From the NCBI GenBank assembly GCA_937892915.1, contig CALBIC010000057.1, positions 1 through 46,202 of the forward strand: DNA of 46,202 bases, written 5' to 3'. This document shows, in pieces, positions 40,332 through 46,202 of this stretch; the stretch's first letter is position 1; the number at the start of each line of letters is the position of its first letter. Position numbers and translations under genes: made by a program. Source of the stretch: UBA5972 sp002430125 (lineage in GTDB: Bacteria; Pseudomonadota; Alphaproteobacteria; Rhodobacterales; Rhodobacteraceae). The notes below the pieces were generated by a model, which was given only the letters and a program-made list of their open reading frames with translations, was not told the DNA's origin and did not search any database.

Positions 40332-42170
40332 TCAGTTCGCGCCAATCGCTTTGCACAAAATCACCTCGGGCGCATCCGCGTACAAAGCCGCCACCAACCC
40401 GGCCCGCGCGTTTAAAACTGCCCGCTGGTTGATCGACCCTTTATCCGTCACTTCACCTTTATCCAGATCAGGCGGGTCAGCCAGCAGAATAAGCCGGGTA
40501 ATCCGCGTCGCTGACCCGGTTGCAGCAGCAGAAAAATCGGTCAATTTCGCGCCAAACCACGCTCTGACATCATCGCGCAACAACAAGGCCGCAAAAGTCT
40601 CGTCGCCGCCGAAACGGTCCCGCAACGGGGCCTCGTTCAGAAACAGCAACGCCCCCAGACTATCCTGATCCTCGCCGGTTATCACCGCATCACGCAGCAC
40701 CACCCCGAAATGGTTCAGCACCGCCGCCCTGAGCGCCCCAACAGCGACCCATGTTCCCGTGCGCAGCTTGAAATTTTCGGCCACCCGCCCATCAAAGAAA
40801 AACCCTTGCGAAAAGTCATCCGGATCGGCTGGTCGCAACGCATCGCCCAACAAGTAATAACCTTCATCGTCAAAGGCTTCTGCGGTTTTCACCGGATCCC
40901 CGAAATACCCCGGTGTCACCGATGGCCCCTTAAGGCGCGCCTCAAGTTTTCCACCACTTGGCACCAGTTTAAGGCTTATCCCGCGCGCCGGAACACCGAT
41001 ATTGCCCGAGGCGGCAAACTGCTTGGTGCATTGCAAAGCAAACGGTGTGGTCTCGGTTGATCCCAATCCCGAGGTCAACAAAACCTCGCGACCGGCATAG
41101 CGGCGCGACAGCCCTAACAACGCATCCCACGTATGCTGCGCCATTCCGGCACCCGCATACATCATCATATCAAGACGCGCGAAAAAACTCCGGCACAGGT
41201 CCTCATCCGCCTCAAAAGCCCGAACCAGCATGTCCCAGCCTGTTGGCACATTGAAATACCACGTTGGCGATATTTCCTTGAGGTTGCGAATGGTTTCGCC
41301 AATCAAAGCCGCCGCTGGTTTGCCATCATCAACATAAAATGTGCCGCCATGATAAAGCGTCAGATTGAAAACCTTGTTGCCGCTCGCAGTGTGGTTCCAC
41401 GGCGCCCAATCGACAATCACCGGTGGATGATCCGCCAGAAACCGAAAGCAATCGGCCACCATCGCCATGTTGCTCATCAGCATTTTTTGCGTGTTGATTA
41501 CCGCTTTGGGGCTGCCGGTCGAGCCCGAGGTGAACAGATATTTCGCCACAGTGTCGCGGCCAAGCAGCGCAAATGCAGCCTCGGCTGCGCTGGTATCAAC
41601 GCCATTCCCAAAGCCTTCAACGGGGATCGCACCCCCTACAGCTTTGGTGTTTTCCACCAAGACCACGTCCATTCCAGGTCGGCGGATCGCGGCAATTGCG
41701 GTTGCAAACCGCGTGCCGTCCTGGGCGAAAATCATTCCTGGTTTCAGGGTTTCAACAATACCTTTCAGCTTGTTATGATCTTTGGACATCACGGAATAAG
41801 CGGGCGAAACCGGTGCATAGGGAACACCGATATATTGTGCCGCCAGCCCAAAACAGGCGTGTTCCAGCGAATTTTCCGACAGGATCAAAAGTGGGCGTTC
41901 CCGGGTCAAGCCATGCGCCAGCAAACCGGCACCGATCCGGCGCACCGCGGCCAGAACCTGACCGTAACTCAGCTGCCGCCAATCGCCGCCATGATCGCGC
42001 CGCGCCAGAAATATCCGGTCAGGATCTTTTGCCGCCCAGTGAACCAACCGGTCTGGCAACGCCCGGCCCCAATCGCCCAGCGGTTCCGCCTGTTCGATCA
42101 CTATCGACCCGTCAACACGACGTTCAACATCAAGCTTGGGCGACCAGAATTCGGGTGCCGTGCGGCTCAT
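40332..42170 (-). CDS. fcs: Feruloyl-CoA synthetase (hydroxycinnamate-CoA ligase)
   Basis: This AMP-forming ligase activates ferulate, coumarate or similar acids to CoA thioesters. The P-loop-like motif YLFTSGSTGSPKAV is near residues 212-225; WAPWNHTASGNKV and GLGSTETTPFALQ are the A5-type region. The SENSLEHA and IGVPYAPVSPAYSVMSKDHNKL segments are characteristic of the feruloyl-CoA synthase branch. Length is 612. ATG 42170 is used, one base after the SDR stop; the frame to 42200 begins inside the SDR gene. The C-terminal lysine expected in A10 lies near GEVTDKGSINQRAVL. It is last in a MarR-SDR-ligase operon. Confidence 0.92.
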   Translation of the reverse strand: MSRTAPEFWSPKLDVERRVDGSIVIEQAEPLGDWGRALPDRLVHWAAKDPDRIFLARRDHGGDWRQLSYGQVLAAVRRIGAGLLAHGLTRERPLLILSENSLEHACFGLAAQYIGVPYAPVSPAYSVMSKDHNKLKGIVETLKPGMIFAQDGTRFATAIAAIRRPGMDVVLVENTKAVGGAIPVEGFGNGVDTSAAEAAFALLGRDTVAKYLFTSGSTGSPKAVINTQKMLMSNMAMVADCFRFLADHPPVIVDWAPWNHTASGNKVFNLTLYHGGTFYVDDGKPAAALIGETIRNLKEISPTWYFNVPTGWDMLVRAFEADEDLCRSFFARLDMMMYAGAGMAQHTWDALLGLSRRYAGREVLLTSGLGSTETTPFALQCTKQFAASGNIGVPARGISLKLVPSGGKLEARLKGPSVTPGYFGDPVKTAEAFDDEGYYLLGDALRPADPDDFSQGFFFDGRVAENFKLRTGTWVAVGALRAAVLNHFGVVLRDAVITGEDQDSLGALLFLNEAPLRDRFGGDETFAALLLRDDVRAWFGAKLTDFSAAATGSATRITRLILLADPPDLDKGEVTDKGSINQRAVLNARAGLVAALYADAPEVILCKAIGAN

Positions 42171-42171
42171 T

Positions 42172-42942
42172 TTATTTAGGCGCCATACGGATAGAGCCAT
42201 CCAACCGGATTGTCTCGCCGTTCAGCATCGCATTTTCCACGATATGCCGCGCCAAGGCGGCGAATTCGCTTGGTTCACCCAGACGCGACGGGAACGGCAC
42301 TTGTGCGCCCAAGCTGTCCTGCACGTCCTGCGGCAGGCCCGCCAGCATCGGGGTTTTGAATATGCCCGGCGCGATCGACACAACCCTGACCCCGCTGCGG
42401 CTGAGATCGCGTGCCATTGGCAGGGTCATCCCAACAATACCGCCTTTGCTGGCCGCATAGGCGATCTGGCCGATTTGACCATCAAACGCCGCGACCGAGG
42501 CTGTGTTGATGATGACACCGCGCTCGCCATCTTTGTTCAAAGGGTCGGTTGTCACAATCCCGGCTGCGGCGTTTGAGGCGCATAAGAATGTGCCGATCAG
42601 GTTGATGCGAATGACTTTGTCAAAGAATGCCGCATTATGCGGTTTGCCCTCTTTGTCGACAGTTTTGGCCGCAACCCCGATACCGGCGCAATTGACCAAA
42701 ATCCGTTCCTGCCCCTGTTGGGCGCGCGCATTTGCAAACCCGGCTTCGACACTTGCCGGATCAGACACATCGACCTTGACAAAACAGCCACCAAGTTCAG
42801 CCGCCAGCTTTGTGCCGCGTTCTTCGTTCAGATCAAACAAGCAGACTTTGGCACCACCAGCCGTCAGGGTACGGGCCACGGCCTCGCCCAGACCCGAGGC
42901 ACCTCCCGTGATGATCGCTTTGATTTCAGGACCAAGTTGCAT
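42172..42942 (-). CDS. Short-chain dehydrogenase, 3-hydroxyacyl-CoA dehydrogenase (HSD10) type
   Basis: The NAD(P) fold is seen in ITGGASGLGEAVA (residues ~11-23), with FDLNEERG after the second strand, where the Asp suggests NAD use. The catalytic Ser-Tyr-Lys set is in NTASVAAFDGQIGQIAYAASKGG. The closing GETIRLDGSIRM is typical of the HSD17B10-like group that oxidises 3-hydroxyacyl-CoA. ATG 42942 has AGGAAAA upstream; the longer frame runs into the marR gene. Length is 256. In this locus it would follow the hydratase at 39449, oxidising the beta-hydroxyl of the side chain. No thiolase is in the window. Confidence 0.88.
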   Translation of the reverse strand: MQLGPEIKAIITGGASGLGEAVARTLTAGGAKVCLFDLNEERGTKLAAELGGCFVKVDVSDPASVEAGFANARAQQGQERILVNCAGIGVAAKTVDKEGKPHNAAFFDKVIRINLIGTFLCASNAAAGIVTTDPLNKDGERGVIINTASVAAFDGQIGQIAYAASKGGIVGMTLPMARDLSRSGVRVVSIAPGIFKTPMLAGLPQDVQDSLGAQVPFPSRLGEPSEFAALARHIVENAMLNGETIRLDGSIRMAPK

Positions 42943-42952
42943 CTTATTTTCC

Positions 42953-43411
42953 TTATGTTTCCAAGGTGTGAATTCGATTGAGCAGACTGCGCAACCGCGT
43001 CCGTTCGTCACTGCTCAACGCATCTAACACCTTGTTTTCGTGTCGTTCAATACGCTTTATGGCCCGCCTGTACAAGTCGCGCCCGCCTGTGGTGACGTTC
43101 AGCGCATGGGCCCGCCGGTCGCCTGGCACTTTGTCGCGGCGGATCAGATTGCGGCCTTCCAGTTCGTCGACAATAACCACAGTGCCCGAGCGTTCGATCC
43201 CCAAGGTGCGCGCCACGTCGCTTTGGCTGATATCGGGGTTTTCCACCACCAGCGACAACACCGAAAAGGTGCGCTGACGCAGGTCAAGCTCGGCCAGGGC
43301 ATCGGTGAAATCAGCGTAGATGCGCATATAGGCGCGCTTCATGTTATAGCCAACGAACCCTAACAGATCGTTCTGGCGAACCCCTTTGGGGTCACGGTCC
43401 TTTGCATCCAT
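42953..43411 (-). CDS. MarR-family transcriptional regulator
   Basis: This winged-helix dimeric repressor has the helix-turn-helix region NPDISQSDVARTLGIERSGTVVIVDELEGRNLI and the wing DKVPGDRRAHALNVTTGG. MarR regulators often control hydroxycinnamate genes and respond to the CoA thioester. The start is uncertain: ATG 43411 (with GGAAAC upstream) gives 152 residues and ATG 43429 adds six; the frame extending to 43543 contains an unlikely cysteine-rich leader. It is the first gene of the minus-strand operon with the dehydrogenase 10 bases downstream and fcs. Autoregulation is likely but no operator was identified. Confidence 0.85.
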   Translation of the reverse strand: MDAKDRDPKGVRQNDLLGFVGYNMKRAYMRIYADFTDALAELDLRQRTFSVLSLVVENPDISQSDVARTLGIERSGTVVIVDELEGRNLIRRDKVPGDRRAHALNVTTGGRDLYRRAIKRIERHENKVLDALSSDERTRLRSLLNRIHTLET

Positions 43412-43569
43412 CAGATCGGGTTTCCGCATTGAGCGCTTGGCAAATAGTTCTGTTGCAGAACAATAAGACGCGCCTGCAATCAAGGGCAAGTGGCAATCGT
43501 GCCGACGTGGTGCGACCAGGACCATCTGCCAGCCCAAAACCAATGGCGGGTTGATTTTTCAAGAAAGTC

Positions 43570-43598
43570 TTGCTTTTGTGTAGGTTTGGCCCTATATC
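43570..43598 (+). promoter_or_regulatory. Candidate sigma70 promoter of cspA
   Basis: TTGCTT (43570-43575) and TATATC (43593-43598) are 17 bases apart. Transcription would begin near 43605, leaving a ~119-base untranslated leader before the cold-shock gene at 43724. Long leaders are common in cold-shock mRNAs, where they control translation by folding. No CDS was seen in the leader. Confidence 0.55.
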
Positions 43599-43723
43599 GC
43601 CCCTGTGAAGTCGTCTTTCACCGAATCCTCCTGATGCCCTAAGCAGAATGACGGTTTGTTATCTAAGACCTCGCTGCACCAAGCCACCGCATGTCGCGGG
43701 TGGTTATATTAGGAGAAAACGGA

Positions 43724-43930
43724 ATGGCCACTGGCACCGTAAAATGGTTTAACTCGACAAAAGGCTTCGGCTTCATTCAGCCCGATCAAGGCGGCTCGGA
43801 CGTGTTTGTACACATCTCGGCTGTTGAACGCGCTGGCCTGTCGGGTCTGAACGACAACCAAAAAGTATCGTACGATCTGGAAACAGGCCGCAACGGTAAA
43901 GAATCTGCTTGCGACCTTAAAGCCCTCTAA
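43724..43930 (+). CDS. cspA: Cold-shock protein (CspA family)
   Basis: This single cold-shock domain of 68 residues binds single-stranded RNA and DNA as a chaperone. RNP1 KGFGFI and RNP2 VFVHIS are both present, with MATGTVKWFNSTKGFG at the start. ATG 43724 follows TTAGGAGAAAACGGA, a strong RBS; the frame from 43691 overlaps the leader and is rejected. Its promoter and a long leader lie upstream (43570-43723). A strong terminator follows at 43970. The gene is monocistronic. Confidence 0.95.
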   Translation: MATGTVKWFNSTKGFGFIQPDQGGSDVFVHISAVERAGLSGLNDNQKVSYDLETGRNGKESACDLKAL

Positions 43931-43969
43931 GGCTTGGCGGGGATTTAACCCCGTTGGTTGAAAGTTTCG

Positions 43970-44002
43970 AACGGCGATCAGGGCAACCTGGTCGCCGTTT
44001 TT
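43970..44002 (+). terminator. Intrinsic terminator after cspA
   Basis: AACGGCGATCAGG-gcaa-CCTGGTCGCCGTT is a 13-bp stem (one G-T pair) with a GCAA loop followed by TTTTT. It lies 39 bases after the cspA stop. A smaller hairpin (CGGGG-atttaa-CCCCG) lies between them. Confidence 0.85.
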
Positions 44003-44201
44003 GGTTTCTAAAACGCTGATTTTCCAACCGTTTTCTATATAAAGCCCCATCAATTTGCCACTTGCGAGTCACCCAGCAATCCGGCATATACGCCCCACAA
44101 GCGCGGGTGATCGTCACAGGTATTTTCTGTGAAAAAGCGAGCACCCCAGACGGCTTGTGTATCGTCACCGCTTTGCGCGGGACATTTGAAAGACCTCTAA
44201 A

Positions 44202-44462
44202 ATGCGTTCGTTTCTAATCCCTGTAGCGGCTCTTGCTGTTGCTCTGTCTGCTGCTGTTTCCTTTGCAGCCGACACCATGACCACTGGCGAAGTCAAATCC
44301 GTTGATATGGATGCCGGCACCATCACTTTGGTTGACGGCACGGCATACAGCCTGCCTGAAGGCTTCACCGACGAAGGTCTGGTGGCCGGTGCTGAAGTCA
44401 CTATCAGCTGGAGCCTGGTCGACAACAAGAACGTTGCTGAAACGGTTGAAGTCACCAAATAA
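44202..44462 (+). CDS. DUF1344-type small exported protein
   Basis: This 86-residue protein starts with a Sec signal (MRSFLIPVAALAVALSAAVSFA, cleavage near AADT). The mature domain MTTGEVKSVDMDAGTITLVDGTAYSLPEGF, then VAGAEVTISW, matches the short DUF1344 pattern of beta-rich periplasmic proteins. The family function is unknown. ATG 44202 follows GAAAG. The preceding 199 bases contain the cspA terminator and nothing else recognised. Confidence 0.8.
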   Translation: MRSFLIPVAALAVALSAAVSFAADTMTTGEVKSVDMDAGTITLVDGTAYSLPEGFTDEGLVAGAEVTISWSLVDNKNVAETVEVTK

Positions 44463-44492
44463 CCCCCGATAATGCCACATTATGGCGGCGAG

Positions 44493-44519
44493 CGGCGGTC
44501 CTGAAAGGGGCCGCCGTTT
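44493..44519 (+). terminator. Terminator after DUF1344 gene
   Basis: CGGCGGTCC-tgaaag-GGGCCGCCG followed by TTT forms a 9-bp GC-rich stem with one G-T pair, 31 bases after the stop. Confidence 0.7.
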
Positions 44520-44535
44520 CGCGTTTGGAGGCATG

Positions 44536-44568
44536 CACAACCCGTACACAACCCGTACACAACCTGTA
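44536..44568. repeat. Three tandem copies of an 11-bp unit
   Basis: CACAACCCGTA occurs twice (44536-44546, 44547-44557), then CACAACCTGTA (44558-44568), differing at one base. It lies between the DUF1344 terminator and the convergent ArsC-like gene. Three copies are too few and too short for CRISPR. Confidence 0.8.
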
Positions 44569-44581
44569 CATACGATTTCTG

Positions 44582-44914
44582 TCAGGCGGTCAGGGCGGTT
44601 TTGGTGGCTTTGGTCCAGCCGGCGGTGATTTTGGCGCCGTTGATAATCAACGGGCGCTTCATCAGCGAGGGGTTGGCTTTGAGCAACGCCAAGGGTTCGC
44701 CCGCCCGTTCCGCTTCGGACAAACCCCGCCACGTCATCGAGGCACGGTTGAGCAGCCGCGCCGCGCCGACCTGATCAAGGGCCGCGCGCAGCACCCCGTC
44801 ACTGATCCCGTCGGCGCGCACATCAAGGAGTGTGACGCTGTGGCCCATCCCGGCCAGTTCACTGATCGCCTTCTGGCAGGTGGTGCATTTGGTCAGGCCA
44901 TAGACGGTCAGCAT
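44582..44914 (-). CDS. ArsC/Spx-family thioredoxin-fold protein
   Basis: This 110-residue protein has the CxxC site in YGLTKCTTCQKAISEL (residues 5-20) and the late RPLIINGAKITAGW motif typical of the ArsC/YffB/Spx group (cis-Pro region MKRPL). True arsenate reductases use a single CxS/CR arrangement, so the CxxC form more likely belongs to the general YffB-like branch of unknown substrate. The start is ATG 44914. It is convergent with the DUF1344 gene and has no clear partner upstream. Confidence 0.82.
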   Translation of the reverse strand: MLTVYGLTKCTTCQKAISELAGMGHSVTLLDVRADGISDGVLRAALDQVGAARLLNRASMTWRGLSEAERAGEPLALLKANPSLMKRPLIINGAKITAGWTKATKTALTA

Positions 44915-44991
44915 GGGGGGGCTCCGGGGTTGGGGATTTGAGGAAATTAACCGACATAGCCGCCCACCTCAATACCTGCCGAGCAACACAA

Positions 44992-45051
44992 GGTCAGCGC
45001 CCGACCTGGTGGGTGCGAAGCGCCCTCCTTGGGGGAGGTCGGGCGCTGACC
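44992..45051. repeat. 60-bp palindromic element with 16-bp perfect arms
   Basis: GGTCAGCGCCCGACCT (44992-45007) and AGGTCGGGCGCTGACC (45036-45051) are perfect reverse complements separated by 28 bases. It lies in a gene-free stretch (44915-45197). The length, perfection and intergenic site suggest a mobile palindromic (REP/MITE-like) element; no coding capacity. Confidence 0.8.
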
Positions 45052-45106
45052 GGACCGAAAGCGGACCGGTCGTGGTGGCTTAGGATATGTTCCGACGAGC
45101 AACATC

Positions 45107-45181
45107 CGTAGGGTGGGCAATCTTGCCCACCGGGATTGTCGGTTCCGGATGAAGATGGTGGGCAGGAATGCCCACCCTACG
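45107..45181. repeat. 75-bp nested inverted repeat, GTAGGGTGGGCA type
   Basis: CGTAGGGTGGGCA (45107-45119) pairs with TGCCCACCCTACG (45169-45181). In addition, each half folds alone as GGTGGGCA-N4-TGCCCACC (45112-45131 and 45157-45176). It ends 17 bases before the stop codon of the next gene. The 83-residue frame across this region (44947-45198) is a by-product of the repeat, not a gene. Confidence 0.82.
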
Positions 45182-45197
45182 CTTGCTACGCTTACCA

Positions 45198-46064
45198 CTA
45201 ATCAGATTTAATCAATTGGGCGTAGGAAAAGTCAGAGATTTTTCTCGAGACTTCGCTTAAGATATTTTGGGCGGCTAACGAAATGCTTACTAGCTCATTT
45301 CGCGGCCATTTCCTTTCTTGGTACCTGCTTTTGACAAAATGCGGAAGCTGGCCAATATTTTCTTCCAAAGATTTTTTCTCGTATGCGCCTTCCCCTACCA
45401 ATACAGGCACGGCCTTCGTCAAATCGTGTCCTATTCTTGTTCTTAGGAATTCTTCATCTTTCCCCAAATGTAGTAGGGCAGCCTTCACCGCCAATTCTGC
45501 GCAGAGGAGCGCCGATTGAACTGCTCCAGTCAAACTGCAATTACTGCTTAGAGTAGCCGCAAAAGCTTGATTATGAAAAGCCGCCATTCTGAAATAGTTT
45601 AATGCCTCACCACTTGGAGGGGTAAATCCGTGGTTTGGAGCCAAAGTTCCGCCGATGTCACATACATCCAAAATGTTTGAAAGAAACGCGTCGCTGTCCT
45701 TTTTGACTGACCAAATGCGTTCTAACTGCGCGGGATATGCATTGGTCAAACTTAGGAGATTAATGTTGACCTCTCCATAAATCAGCGGAAAATCGACTCT
45801 GTAAAACAAATCAAGGTGACAAGCTATCCCAGTGTGGATCGCGCCGATGCCCATGTCTCCAGGTCTATAATAGTGTTTGTGTGCTGCGAATATTCGATCG
45901 ATTTCTGGAACCTTAATCGCGCCAATTACGAAGGAGATTCCAAGTTTTCCACAAACTCGCCTAGGAACCTTAATTGAACGAACGTGTGGTAGAACGCCCT
46001 CCGCGGCGCAAGCACGGTCCACTTCTTCCACTAAATTCAGTAATTCACTGTCTGAAAGGGTCAT
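45198..46064 (-). CDS. Hypothetical protein with HEPN-like C-terminal domain
   Basis: The 288-residue protein has no family I recognise in its first ~155 residues. The C-terminal part fits a HEPN helical domain: SALLCAELAVKAALLHLG (~184-201), then RTRIGHDL with R208 and H213 in an RxxxxH arrangement used by many HEPN RNases, and SRYQERKWPRNELVSISLAAQNILSEV (~236-262), typical of the closing helices. HEPN domains often serve in toxin-antitoxin and defence systems. Its ATG overlaps the preceding stop as ATGA, so it is coupled to the gene at 46061. Base composition is visibly more AT-rich than the rest of the window, which suggests acquisition by transfer. The HEPN call is by pattern only. Confidence 0.6.
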   Translation of the reverse strand: MTLSDSELLNLVEEVDRACAAEGVLPHVRSIKVPRRVCGKLGISFVIGAIKVPEIDRIFAAHKHYYRPGDMGIGAIHTGIACHLDLFYRVDFPLIYGEVNINLLSLTNAYPAQLERIWSVKKDSDAFLSNILDVCDIGGTLAPNHGFTPPSGEALNYFRMAAFHNQAFAATLSSNCSLTGAVQSALLCAELAVKAALLHLGKDEEFLRTRIGHDLTKAVPVLVGEGAYEKKSLEENIGQLPHFVKSRYQERKWPRNELVSISLAAQNILSEVSRKISDFSYAQLIKSD

Positions 46065-46202
46065 CCCCTCAAAACTCCCTCAAACTCCCGCCATTCCCCC
46101 GCAGACATACCGGATGTCTCCAAGGTCACCTCTTCACCTTTAACCATACGCCGCACGCAGTCAATCGCCTTAGACGATAGCTGTACGCCGCCCAGACGGT
46201 AA
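46061..46202 (-). CDS. Partial gene coupled to the HEPN-like gene
   Basis: Only the last 46 codons are inside the window. The visible sequence includes LGGVQLSSKAIDCVRRMVKG and ends EWREFEGVLRG. I do not recognise it. Its TGA overlaps the downstream ATG as ATGA, so the two proteins are made together and may interact; an antitoxin or target-recognition partner is possible but not shown. Confidence 0.55.
   Translation of the reverse strand, partial: YRLGGVQLSSKAIDCVRRMVKGEEVTLETSGMSAGEWREFEGVLRG

Noticed and set aside
41133..42179. 348-residue open frame antisense to the feruloyl-CoA synthetase gene
   Set aside because: Composition is rich in Arg, His and Ile without recognisable motifs; the minus-strand ligase explains the region.
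44536..44568. Tandem 11-bp units as a CRISPR remnant
   Set aside because: Units are contiguous without spacers, too short and only three in number.
44582..44914. Arsenate reductase
   Set aside because: The active site is CxxC, not the arrangement of arsenate reductases, and no other arsenic gene is near.
44947..45198. 83-residue frame across the palindromes
   Set aside because: It is created by the repeat sequence (GWAFLPT motif) and has no RBS.

Overview
The window looks like chromosomal DNA from an alphaproteobacterium of the Rhodobacterales (Roseobacter-type). The basis is gene content and order: a pyrH-frr-uppS-cdsA-dxr-rseP block, an argC-ccmE-ccmF-ccmH block, many solute-binding-protein importers (two family-5 ABC systems and a TRAP system), and a hydroxycinnamate-type CoA ligase locus. 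No rRNA, tRNA, CRISPR array or transposase was found. Base composition is even until about 45.2 kb, where it becomes visibly AT-richer.

Layout. (1) 37-5742, minus strand: a housekeeping operon for UMP synthesis, ribosome recycling, undecaprenyl-PP, CDP-diacylglycerol, MEP isoprenoids and RseP, ending in a small membrane protein; miaA diverges at 5898. (2) 6888-14577, plus strand: an AraC-type regulator interrupted by a stop codon, then an ABC importer (Tat-exported binding protein, two permeases, one fused double ATPase) with a small antibiotic-biosynthesis-monooxygenase-like protein at the end. (3) 14698-22769, minus strand: rplM-rpsI, murI, argC, ccmE, a GH108 muramidase plus holin-like pair, ccmF, ccmH and a PaaG-like crotonase. 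(4) 22931-24210: a hotdog thioesterase diverging from an atypical crotonase. (5) 24386-35061: three tandem paralogous M20 amidohydrolases and an ArgE-like deacylase, diverging from a complete five-gene Dpp/Opp importer. This forms one plausible unit for taking up and hydrolysing peptides or N-acyl amino acids. (6) 35320-43411: TRAP transporter, core-MetE-like methyltransferase and crotonase on plus, converging on feruloyl-CoA synthetase, SDR dehydrogenase and MarR regulator on minus. This looks like import and CoA-dependent side-chain oxidation of a hydroxycinnamate-like acid. (7) 43724-46202: cspA, a DUF1344 protein, an ArsC-like protein, two palindromic repeat elements, and an AT-rich pair of coupled genes, one with HEPN-like features, cut by the window end.

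The signals most worth following are a 3'-UTR repeat with fixed linkers and exchangeable triloop hairpins (14579-14653 and 24315-24385), the muramidase/holin pair inside the cytochrome c maturation operon, the core-MetE protein in the hydroxycinnamate locus, the expanded M20 cluster, and the HEPN-like pair at the right edge. All functional calls come from reading translated sequence by eye; no database search was possible.
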